Below, piece after piece: positions 1 to 5,344 of a stretch of DNA of 5,873 nt. The position numbers were made by a program, and so were the translations under genes. The stretch lies in assembly GCA_002491225.1 (NCBI GenBank), contig DKVN01000018.1, forward strand, positions 581 through 6,453, read 5' to 3'. Position 1 is the first letter of the stretch; each line of letters opens with the position of its first letter. This DNA is from Faecalibacterium sp. UBA7177 (GTDB lineage Bacteria; Bacillota; Clostridia; Oscillospirales; Ruminococcaceae). The notes beneath the pieces were generated by a model that worked only from the letters and a program-made list of their open reading frames with translations, did not search any database and was not told the origin of the DNA.

Positions 1-1
1 C

Positions 2-55
2 AAAACCGCCCAAGGGCCGTTCGGCTCCCCCGCCCCCTCCAGCGCGCTGCCCTAA
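2..55 (+). CDS. Possible C-terminal tail of an upstream gene (partial)
   Basis: A reading frame open from the window edge gives 17 residues (KTAQGPFGSPAPSSALP) and stops at TAA 53-55. That is 18 nt before the ATG at 74, with the next gene's Shine-Dalgarno lying between. Third codon positions are almost all G or C, as in the real genes here, and the spacing would suit an operon. The stretch is short, proline-rich and matches no family I recognise. It could equally be untranslated leader of the gene at 74. I see no clear promoter in these first 73 bases, which mildly favours read-through from an upstream gene. Confidence 0.3.
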   Translation, partial: KTAQGPFGSPAPSSALP

Positions 56-73
56 GGAAAAAGGAGGTTTGAA

Positions 74-1597
74 ATGGACCATCAGTTCGATGTCATCGTC
101 GTTGGCGCGGGCAACGCGGGGCTTGTCGCCGCGGCCAACACCGCCAAGGCGGGGCTCAGCACCCTGCTGCTGGAAAAGCACAACCTGCCCGGCGGCTGTG
201 CCACCAGCTTCCGCCGGGGGCGGTTCGAGTTTGAGCCGTCCCTGCACGAGCTGTGCAGCGTCGGCACCAAAGAGCGCCCCAACGTCGTTTACAAGGTGAT
301 GGACGACCTTGGCGCAAAGATCGACTGGCAGTACGAGCACAACATCTTCCGGGCGATCGTCAAGGGCGAGGGCGGCTACGACGTCACCCTCAAGGCCGGG
401 GTGGATGAGTTCTGCCGCTCGGTCGATAAAGCGGTGCCGGGCTGCGAGGCGAATGTCCGGGCCTACCTCGACCTCAAGCCCAAGGTGACCGCCGCCATCG
501 ACTACATCTACGAGATGAAGGGCAAGCCCAACGGGCTGACCATGCTCTTCAAGCACGCCGATTTCATGCGGCTGGCGGGCCACTCGGTCGAAGAGGTGAT
601 GACCGCGCTCGGCATCCCCCAGGCGGCCCAGAACCTCATCAACACCTACTGGGGCTATCTCGGCGTGCCCACCGACGAATTGAACGCGATGCACTTCCTC
701 AACATGCTGTACGATTATGTCAACGACGGGGCGGCCATGCCGCACCACCGCTCACACGAGCTCTCGCTGGCGCTGGCGGACGTGATCACCAAACACGGCG
801 GGCAGATCTGGTACAACAGCGAGGTGACCGAGTTCCTATATAGGGAGGACGGCCATGTCGCCGGGGTGGTGGCCAACGGCGAAAAGCTCTTTGCCAAAGA
901 GGTCATCTCCAACGTCATCCCGAACAATGTCTTTACCATGAGCGACCCCGCCAAGATCCCGGAGCAGAACCTCAAGCTGGCCAACGCCCGCAGCTTTGGC
1001 ATCTCGGTGGCCACCGTGTATCTGGGGCTCGACTGCACCGCCGAGGAGCTCGGCATGAAGGACTACACCATCTTTATCCAGGGCGACCCCAACCCCCGCG
1101 TCCAGTATGACCGGCGGCTGGAGGACGGGCTCTACATCCTCAACTGCCTCAACAAGGTGGTGCCGGACGCCTCGCCCGCAGGCACCTGTACCCTCTTTTT
1201 CACCATCCCCATCTTTGGCGGGGACGTGCCGAAGGACCTGCTCCCGCAGGACTATAAGCGCTACAAAAACGCGATCGCCAAAAAGTACATCGAGGACGCC
1301 GAGCGGGTGCTTGGCATCTCGATCACCCCGCACATCGAGGAGATCAGCGTGGCCACCCCGGTCACCTTTGCGCGGTATCTGGGCACCCCGGAGGGCACCA
1401 TCTACGGCTATAAGCTCTCCGGCTGGGACAGCCTGATGGCCCGCACCGCGGCCGAAAAGACCGATTACGCCATCCCCGGCCTGAGCTTCTGCGGCGGGCA
1501 CTATCTGCGGGGCGACGGCTACAGCTGCGCCTACATCATGGGGGACACGGTCAGCAAACGTGTCGTCAAGAGGCTGAAAGGAGGCGTTGGAGCATGA
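74..1597 (+). CDS. Phytoene desaturase/carotene isomerase-like FAD-dependent oxidoreductase
   Basis: A 507-aa flavoprotein of the CrtI/CrtISO/retinol-saturase-like amine-oxidase fold. The N-terminus carries a Rossmann FAD site, VVGAGNAGLVAA (GxGxxG at residues 11-16), with the acidic strand end E34 and the LPGG turn (38-41) typical of phytoene-desaturase-type proteins. The C-terminus has the second FAD segment, CGGHYLRGDGYSCAY near residues 473-487, followed by MGD. Residues 160-240 would be the substrate-domain region, rich in Met, His and aromatics. The start is fixed by AAGGAGG at 61-67, 6 nt before the ATG. No signal peptide or membrane span is evident, so it is probably cytoplasmic or membrane-peripheral. 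Its stop overlaps the start of the reductase gene (ATGA), implying coupled translation and a shared pathway. The family usually saturates, desaturates or isomerises C=C bonds in polyenes or lipids. No other carotenoid gene is visible, so the substrate is unknown and a carotenoid role should not be assumed. Confidence 0.85.
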   Translation: MDHQFDVIVVGAGNAGLVAAANTAKAGLSTLLLEKHNLPGGCATSFRRGRFEFEPSLHELCSVGTKERPNVVYKVMDDLGAKIDWQYEHNIFRAIVKGEGGYDVTLKAGVDEFCRSVDKAVPGCEANVRAYLDLKPKVTAAIDYIYEMKGKPNGLTMLFKHADFMRLAGHSVEEVMTALGIPQAAQNLINTYWGYLGVPTDELNAMHFLNMLYDYVNDGAAMPHHRSHELSLALADVITKHGGQIWYNSEVTEFLYREDGHVAGVVANGEKLFAKEVISNVIPNNVFTMSDPAKIPEQNLKLANARSFGISVATVYLGLDCTAEELGMKDYTIFIQGDPNPRVQYDRRLEDGLYILNCLNKVVPDASPAGTCTLFFTIPIFGGDVPKDLLPQDYKRYKNAIAKKYIEDAERVLGISITPHIEEISVATPVTFARYLGTPEGTIYGYKLSGWDSLMARTAAEKTDYAIPGLSFCGGHYLRGDGYSCAYIMGDTVSKRVVKRLKGGVGA

Positions 1598-2805
1598 GCA
1601 AGCCGAACCTGAGATCCCTCAACCCGATGGATTTTACCAAGCTGACCCCCAACCGGCAGGCCAAAATCGAGGCCGCCCCGGCCAGCATGGTTCCCCCTGC
1701 CGGTTCCTACAAGCCCAATGCGCTGGCAAAGGCGCTGCACCCGGCGGTGCAGTACCTCAAGGTCGCCAAGGTCACCGAGCATCCGGGCGGCATGAAAAGC
1801 TATGACCTCGTGCCCGACCCAGCGCGCGGCACCAGCGCCCTTGCCTGGTTCAGCGCCGGGCAGTATCTCTCGCTCTCGCTCATGGTCGGCGAAAGCAGGC
1901 TGACCCGGCCCTACTCGCTCTCCTCCTCCCCGCGCGAGAGTTTGCAGGGGCGGTATACCATCACGGTCAAGGCGGTGGAGGGCGGTATCGCCTCCCGCTA
2001 TATCCTCGACAACTGGGCCGAGGGCACCCCGGTCACCGCCTCGGGGCCGCTGGGTGAGTTTACCTACGAGCCGCTGCGGGACGCCCCGGTGGTGCTGGGC
2101 GTCGCGGGCGGCAGCGGCATCACCCCCTTCCGCTCGCTGGCCCACGCCATTGCGGATGGGGACGAGGACGCCGAGCTGATCCTGCTCTACGGCAGCAGGA
2201 CGATGGAGGAGGCGGTGTTTGAGGAGGAGCTGAAGGCGCTGGAGCAAAGCTGCCCCAAATTCCGCCTCGTGAACGTGCTGAGCGACGAGCGGCGCGAGGG
2301 CTGCGAGCACGGCTTCATCACGGCCGAGCTCATCAAAAAGTACGCCCCCGCGGGAGATTACTCGGTCTTTTTGTGCGGGCCGCAGGCCATGTACCGCTTT
2401 GTGGACAAGGAGCTTGCCACCCTGCAGCTGCGCCGCAAGTTCATCCGGCACGAGCTGTTCGGCGAGTTTTTCGGCCCGGAGCAGGAGCCGGACTACCCCG
2501 CCCCGGCGGCCGACTGCTTCCAGCTGACGGTACGCATCGCCGGGCAGGAGAAAACGATCACCGCCCCGGCGGGCAGATCGCTGCTGCGCACGATGGAGCA
2601 GAACGGCATCGCCGCCCCGGCTCACTGCCGCAGCGGCGAGTGCGGCTGGTGCCACTCGCGGCTGGTCAGCGGGCAGGTGTACACCCCCAAATCGGTGGAT
2701 GGCCGCCGCGAGGCCGACCTGATCTACGGCTACATCCACCCCTGCTGCGCCTTCCCGCTCAGCGACCTGGTCATCGAGGTGCCGCCGGTGAAGGCGGACG
2801 GCTGA
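1594..2805 (+). CDS. NAD(P)H-dependent flavin reductase with C-terminal [2Fe-2S] ferredoxin domain
   Basis: A 403-aa electron-transfer protein of the ferredoxin-NADP-reductase superfamily. After a roughly 50-residue basic, proline-containing N-terminal extension comes the FAD domain (about 50-160) with the flavin motif RPYSLSS at 105-111. The NAD(P) domain follows (about 163-290), with GVAGGSGITPF at 169-179, LLYGSRT at 197-203 and CGPQ at 261-264. A plant-type [2Fe-2S] domain (about 308-397) has C345, C350 and C353 (CX4CX2C) and a fourth ligand at C384 or C385. This FNR-plus-ferredoxin order resembles the reductase components of oxygenases and other flavoenzyme systems. The ATG at 1594 overlaps the upstream stop by 4 nt and has AAAGGAGG at 1577-1584, 9 nt away. 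The likely job is to pass electrons from NAD(P)H through FAD and the cluster to the neighbouring flavoprotein. That partnership is inferred from coupling only. No oxygenase gene is present. Confidence 0.87.
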   Translation: MSKPNLRSLNPMDFTKLTPNRQAKIEAAPASMVPPAGSYKPNALAKALHPAVQYLKVAKVTEHPGGMKSYDLVPDPARGTSALAWFSAGQYLSLSLMVGESRLTRPYSLSSSPRESLQGRYTITVKAVEGGIASRYILDNWAEGTPVTASGPLGEFTYEPLRDAPVVLGVAGGSGITPFRSLAHAIADGDEDAELILLYGSRTMEEAVFEEELKALEQSCPKFRLVNVLSDERREGCEHGFITAELIKKYAPAGDYSVFLCGPQAMYRFVDKELATLQLRRKFIRHELFGEFFGPEQEPDYPAPAADCFQLTVRIAGQEKTITAPAGRSLLRTMEQNGIAAPAHCRSGECGWCHSRLVSGQVYTPKSVDGRREADLIYGYIHPCCAFPLSDLVIEVPPVKADG

Positions 2806-2853
2806 GGGCGCAAATTCGGGAATAGCGCAGAGCAAAGCGCCAAACACGCCAAA

Positions 2854-2880
2854 CCGCCGCAGGGCCCTGCCCTGCGGCGG
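2854..2880. other. Perfect GC-rich hairpin in the convergent intergenic region
   Basis: An 11-bp perfect inverted repeat, CCGCCGCAGGG and CCCTGCGGCGG, encloses a 5-nt loop about 49 nt after the reductase stop. No T-tract follows on the + strand. On the - strand it is followed by only short T runs (TTTGGCGTGTTTGGCG). It may protect mRNA 3' ends or assist the proper terminator just downstream. A REP-like role cannot be judged from one copy. Confidence 0.55.
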
Positions 2881-2894
2881 CCATACGCCATAAA

Positions 2895-2942
2895 AGCAGC
2901 GCGCATCTTGCCCCAGCCGGGGCGGTGCGCGCTGCTCTTTTT
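2895..2942. terminator. Bidirectional intrinsic terminator between convergent genes
   Basis: The perfect 10-bp arms AGCAGCGCGC (2895-2904) and GCGCGCTGCT (2927-2936) enclose a second hairpin, GCCCC-AGCC-GGGGC (2910-2923). On the + strand the stem is followed by CTTTTTGTT (T-run 2938-2942), ending the oxidoreductase transcript. On the - strand the stem is followed by TTTTATGG, so it can also end the macrodomain-sirtuin transcript, whose last stop lies at 2958-2960. Confidence 0.88.
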
Positions 2943-2957
2943 GTTGGAGCACTGCTT

Positions 2958-3842
2958 TTAGTCAGAAGCCGGGGCCCCGCACTGCGCCAGCAGATCGCCG
3001 ATATCCCCATTGATGCAGATCGAGCGCTCGGCGATCTCGCGGGGGGCCCAGGCGCTGCCCTGGTTGATGCAGGCGTAGGCGGCGCTGGGGTTTTGGGCGG
3101 TCATCCGCCAGAAGGGGTACTTGATGATGACCGGGGTGTTCATGCCCACACCAAGCTCCAAAAACAGTACCCGCCTGCCCTGCTGGCGCTGCAAAAACGC
3201 CTCGTACCGGGCGGCGGCCTGGTGCCAGCCCTCGCCCTCGACAAATCTATCGTCGCAGCGCAGGTTCATCGTCATGGGGCGGCCGCAGACCGGGCAGCGG
3301 GGCACAAGTTCGGCGGGGATCTTCATCACGCGCTGCTCGGCCGCCATTTTACGCACCGCCTCCTCGTTGTCCCAGGTTTTCTGGCAGCAGGGCCGCGAGC
3401 ACTGGAAGAGGCCATAGTCCCCCTGCGTATAAAACAGCCGCGCCTTGTCAAAGCCCGCCAGCTGAAACTGGTGGTCGACATTGGTGGTGAGGACAAAATA
3501 CTCCCGCCCCTCCACCAGCCGCAGCAGGGCCTCGTACACCGGCTTTGGGGCGCGGGTGTAGCGGTTGAGCAGGATCATCCGGCTCCACCAGGCCCAGCGC
3601 TCCTCCGGCGTTTTGAACGGATAGAACCCGCCCGAGTACATATCTCGGATGCCATATTTCTGGATAAAATCGGCAAAATATTCGGTAAAGCGCGGGCCGG
3701 AGTAGGTAAAACCCGCCGAGGTCGAGAGCCCCGCCCCCGCGCCGATGACGATCGCGTCGGCCGCCTCAAGCGCCTGCTTCAGCTGCCCGGTCAGGCCCGA
3801 GCAGGGTGCGGTAGAGGGCTGCGTCCTGGTCTTTGTACACAT
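2958..3842 (-). CDS. Class M sirtuin (SirTM-type protein ADP-ribosyltransferase)
   Basis: A 294-aa Sir2-family protein closest to the SirTM group, whose characterised members transfer ADP-ribose from NAD to protein rather than deacetylate. Visible features are the NAD loop GAGAGLSTSAGF at 34-45 followed by TYSGPRF, TTNVDHQFQLAGFD at 119-132 (N121 and D123), and zinc ligands C148/C152 with CPVC at 183-186. GVGMNTP lies at 231-237. The canonical catalytic His of the HG motif is replaced by Gln: YTQGDYGLFQC, Q140. Length and motif order match streptococcal and staphylococcal SirTM, where Gln at this site is a class signature. The ATG at 3842 has an SD-like AAGGTGA 7 nt upstream and puts 33 residues before the NAD loop, much as in SirTM. 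No other ATG, GTG or TTG precedes that loop. The start lies inside the macrodomain gene, giving a 77-nt overlap and probable translational coupling. The protein substrate is not evident from this window. Confidence 0.93.
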   Translation of the reverse strand: MCTKTRTQPSTAPCSGLTGQLKQALEAADAIVIGAGAGLSTSAGFTYSGPRFTEYFADFIQKYGIRDMYSGGFYPFKTPEERWAWWSRMILLNRYTRAPKPVYEALLRLVEGREYFVLTTNVDHQFQLAGFDKARLFYTQGDYGLFQCSRPCCQKTWDNEEAVRKMAAEQRVMKIPAELVPRCPVCGRPMTMNLRCDDRFVEGEGWHQAAARYEAFLQRQQGRRVLFLELGVGMNTPVIIKYPFWRMTAQNPSAAYACINQGSAWAPREIAERSICINGDIGDLLAQCGAPASD

Positions 3843-4578
3843 TGAAGATCACCTTTTTGATGGAGGTTGGGGTTTGCAGAAAGTCGGTCACGGTCTGCAC
3901 CGCGAGCTCGGCGGCGCGCTGGTTCGGGAAGTGGAACTCCCCGGTCGAGATGCAGCAGAAGGCCACGCTTGCAAGACCCTGTTCGGCGGCAAGCGTCAGG
4001 CAGGCGCGGTAGCAGCTGGCCAGCTCGGCCTCGTGCCGCGGGGTGAGGCGGCCCTGCACCACCGGCCCCACCGTGTGCAGCACGTACCGGGCGGGCAGGT
4101 TGTAGCCGGGGGTCAGCCTGGCGCGGCCGTTCGGCTCGGGGCCGTCCTGTAAGCGCATCAGCTGGTGGCAGGCCTCCCGCAGCTGCAGGCCCGCCGCCGA
4201 GTGGATGGCGTTGTCGATGCAGCCATGGCAGGGGCAAAAGCAGCCCAGCAAAGCGCTGTTGGCGGCGTTGACAATCGCGTCCGCGGCAAGGCGGGTGATG
4301 TCCCCCTGCCAGAGGGCAAGCTGCGGGTGGGCGGCGGTGACCGGCAGCGCCGCGGCGTCCACCACCCCCTTTTCCTCCCGCTCGGCGGCGAGCAGCGCGT
4401 CCTGAAGCCGCAGAAAGTCATCCTTCAGCGGCATGGGCGGGCGCAGGTTCATCAGGCTGCGCAGCAGCCGCCGCTGGGCGGTGGCCTCGTGCGCAAACCG
4501 CGTCGCCTCGGCGCGGTACTGCGGCAGCTCGGCCAGCAACAGCGCGTTGAGTTGTTCAATTTGGGTCAGACGGTCCAT
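3766..4578 (-). CDS. Zinc-type macrodomain protein-ADP-ribosylhydrolase
   Basis: A 270-aa protein of the SirTM-linked zinc macrodomain family (S. aureus and S. pyogenes type, about 265-270 aa). Residues 1-85 form the family's mainly helical N-terminal extension. The macrodomain follows: WQGDITRLAADAIVNAAN (90-107) with the QGDI and NAAN ligands, then GCFCPCHGCIDNAIH (112-126). The Cys/His cluster in that segment (C113, H118 and C120 are the likely ligands) is the zinc signature of this branch. TPGYNLPARYVLHTVGP (156-172) and CCISTGEFHFP (208-218) contact ADP-ribose in relatives. The expected role is removal of the ADP-ribose placed by the sirtuin encoded next. The ATG at 4578 has AAAGGA 8 nt upstream. 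The C-terminal VIFNVYKDQDAALYRTLL looks like normal family sequence, so the overlap with the sirtuin gene is not a frameshift artefact. It is first in a two-gene operon. Confidence 0.93.
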   Translation of the reverse strand: MDRLTQIEQLNALLLAELPQYRAEATRFAHEATAQRRLLRSLMNLRPPMPLKDDFLRLQDALLAAEREEKGVVDAAALPVTAAHPQLALWQGDITRLAADAIVNAANSALLGCFCPCHGCIDNAIHSAAGLQLREACHQLMRLQDGPEPNGRARLTPGYNLPARYVLHTVGPVVQGRLTPRHEAELASCYRACLTLAAEQGLASVAFCCISTGEFHFPNQRAAELAVQTVTDFLQTPTSIKKVIFNVYKDQDAALYRTLLGPDRAAEAGA

Positions 4579-4581
4579 TCT

Positions 4582-4620
4582 GGGGTTCCTTTCGTTTGGC
4601 TGGGGTTTTTGGGGTTGGGG
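4582..4620 (+). other. Four G-tracts in the macrodomain gene leader (possible G-quadruplex)
   Basis: The + strand carries GGGG at 4582-4585, 4602-4605, 4611-4614 and 4617-4620, with loops of 16, 5 and 2 nt. This is the template strand for the macrodomain gene, directly upstream of its ribosome-binding site. The mRNA would be C-rich here. The long first loop makes a stable quadruplex uncertain. Confidence 0.35.
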
Positions 4621-4679
4621 CGGCTCGTTTGCCCTTTCGCGGCGCGGGATCGACCCGGCCGCCTGCCCCGTGTGTCTGC

Positions 4680-4708
4680 ATCATACCACAAAACGCCGGG
4701 CAGGAACA
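4680..4708 (-). promoter_or_regulatory. Putative promoter of the macrodomain-sirtuin operon
   Basis: Read on the - strand, TATGAT (4685-4680) is preceded by TGG, giving an extended -10 (TGnTATGAT). A poor -35, TGTTCC (4708-4703), sits 17 nt upstream. Transcription would start near 4673, leaving a leader of about 95 nt. The -35 lies within ACTGTTCC (4710-4703), a motif repeated in the opposing hxlR control region. The weak -35 and strong extended -10 suit a regulated promoter. Confidence 0.5.
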
Positions 4709-4759
4709 GTACGCACTATTTTGTGACATAGGCCCTTACTGGTAACCATCGGCCGCCCC

Positions 4760-4789
4760 TTGACCGCCCGGCGGGTGATACCCTATAAT
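4760..4789 (+). promoter_or_regulatory. Promoter of the HxlR-family regulator gene
   Basis: TTGACC (4760-4765) and a perfect TATAAT (4784-4789) are separated by 18 nt. The expected start point is near 4796, giving a leader of about 70 nt before the ATG at 4866. The spacer contains the small dyad GGGT-GAT-ACCC (4773-4783). Confidence 0.8.
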
Positions 4790-4794
4790 AGGGA

Positions 4795-4824
4795 GGTACC
4801 CACTTTTGGGAACCGACTGTTCCC
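4795..4824. promoter_or_regulatory. Overlapping dyads, candidate HxlR operator
   Basis: Two inverted repeats share the central half-site. The first is GGTACCC-N6-GGGAACC (4795-4814, one mismatch). The second is GGGAAC-N5-GTTCCC (4808-4824, perfect arms, with an extra inner G-C pair). They sit at and just after the predicted transcription start of the regulator gene, where a bound repressor would block transcription. HxlR-family dimers bind dyads of this size and often autoregulate. Assignment to this protein is inference from position. Confidence 0.55.
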
Positions 4825-4865
4825 CCTCATGACCCCATCCAAAAAGTGCAAGGAGGCGCTGCCCG

Positions 4866-5198
4866 ATGGAACCCACTGCCCTGCCCGCCTGCCCGGTGGA
4901 GACGACCCTGATGCTGATCGGCGACAAATGGAAGGTGCTGGTGCTGCGGGACCTGATGCCCGGGGCAAAGCGCTTTGGCGAGCTGCGCCGCTCGGTGGGC
5001 CAGGTCAGCCAGAAGGTGCTGACCGCCCAGCTGCGCCAGATGGAGGAGAGCGGCCTGCTGACACGCACCGTCTACCACGAGGTGCCGCCCCACGTCGAGT
5101 ACGCGCTGACCGAGCTCGGCCGCAGCCTTAAGCCGGTGCTGGACGCGATGCAGCGTTGGGGCGAGGGCTACAAGGCCAAAAATGCGGCCAACCAGTAA
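4866..5198 (+). CDS. HxlR-family winged helix-turn-helix transcriptional regulator
   Basis: A 110-aa protein covering a complete HxlR domain. The family hallmarks appear in order: CPVETTLMLIGDKWKVLVLRDL (9-30), KRFGELRR (35-42), the recognition-helix region SQKVLTAQLRQMEESGLLTR (48-67) and the wing/dimer segment YHEVPPHVEYALTELGRSL (70-88), then a final helix with WGEGYKAK. C9 is at the conserved N-terminal cysteine position that in YodB/HypR/QorR-type members senses quinones, diamide or hypochlorite. The ATG at 4866 has AAGGAGG at 4850-4856, 9 nt upstream. It is transcribed divergently from the macrodomain-sirtuin operon across a 287-bp control region, so it plausibly regulates both sides. 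Whether it senses redox stress or a small effector cannot be told from sequence. Confidence 0.94.
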   Translation: MEPTALPACPVETTLMLIGDKWKVLVLRDLMPGAKRFGELRRSVGQVSQKVLTAQLRQMEESGLLTRTVYHEVPPHVEYALTELGRSLKPVLDAMQRWGEGYKAKNAANQ

Positions 5199-5260
5199 GG
5201 CAACCCCGCACCATTCACGGCTGACGCGATTTGGTGCTTGGAATTGTGCGGCGTTGCCTT
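5197..5260 (+). terminator. Long hairpin overlapping the hxlR stop codon, likely terminator
   Basis: The arms AAGGCAACCCCGCAC (5197-5211) and GTGCGGCGTTGCCTT (5246-5260) pair with a single mismatch. After a 1x1 mismatch the stem extends by ATTC/GAAT (5213-5216 with 5241-5244), leaving a 24-nt loop. It is followed by AAATTTTT (5261-5268), a modest T-tract. The left arm begins inside the TAA stop. It probably ends the regulator transcript, although the large loop and the A's before the T-run are atypical. Confidence 0.55.
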
Positions 5261-5293
5261 AAATTTTTGCCGCGCGGCCCACAAAAACGCCCC

Positions 5294-5315
5294 GGCGGGC
5301 TTGACAGCGCCCGCC
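5294..5315. repeat. Inverted repeat flanking the thiT -35 element
   Basis: The perfect 7-bp arms GGCGGGC (5294-5300) and GCCCGCC (5309-5315) enclose TTGACAGC, so the whole -35 hexamer is in the spacer. Pairing can extend by CCGG-like flanks with one bulge. It may be an operator, or chance in GC-rich DNA. Confidence 0.4.
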
Positions 5316-5329
5316 CGGATGGCTATACT
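5301..5329 (+). promoter_or_regulatory. Promoter of the TPP riboswitch-thiT transcript
   Basis: The consensus TTGACA (5301-5306) and TATACT (5324-5329) are 17 nt apart. Transcription is expected to start near 5336, just before the riboswitch, so the aptamer begins almost at the 5' end of the RNA. Confidence 0.9.
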
Positions 5330-5344
5330 GAAACACGGACATAA

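Noticed and set aside
836..1501. Antisense frame of 221 codons within the flavoprotein gene
   Set aside because: There are no motifs, and the sense strand carries conserved FAD-enzyme sequence with a good ribosome-binding site.
2838..2854. Two 9-bp tandem units (CGCCAAACA, CGCCAAACC), considered as a repeat array
   Set aside because: There are only two short copies and no spacer structure, so this does not support a CRISPR or an iteron claim.
1531..2952. Long antisense reading frame (473 codons, - strand) across the reductase gene
   Set aside because: It is a GC-rich shadow of a gene with clear FAD, NAD and [2Fe-2S] motifs. It shows no recognisable domain, and its composition is dominated by Arg/Ala/Gly/Leu. 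It also crosses the terminator region.
2925..3845. Plus-strand frame of 306 codons opposite the sirtuin gene
   Set aside because: The minus strand encodes unmistakable SirTM motifs. The plus frame is a low-information mirror product and starts inside the terminator.
4165..4731. Plus-strand frame of 188 codons opposite the macrodomain gene and through its promoter
   Set aside because: It is antisense to conserved macrodomain motifs, has no recognisable domain, and runs through the divergent promoter region.
4760..5131. Plus-strand frame overlapping the HxlR gene in another frame
   Set aside because: It begins within the -35 element of the hxlR promoter, upstream of the predicted transcription start, and overlaps a complete HxlR domain with its own Shine-Dalgarno.
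5269..5278. 10-bp palindrome GCCGCGCGGC after the hxlR hairpin
   Set aside because: It has no loop or partner signal and is easily expected by chance in GC-rich DNA.
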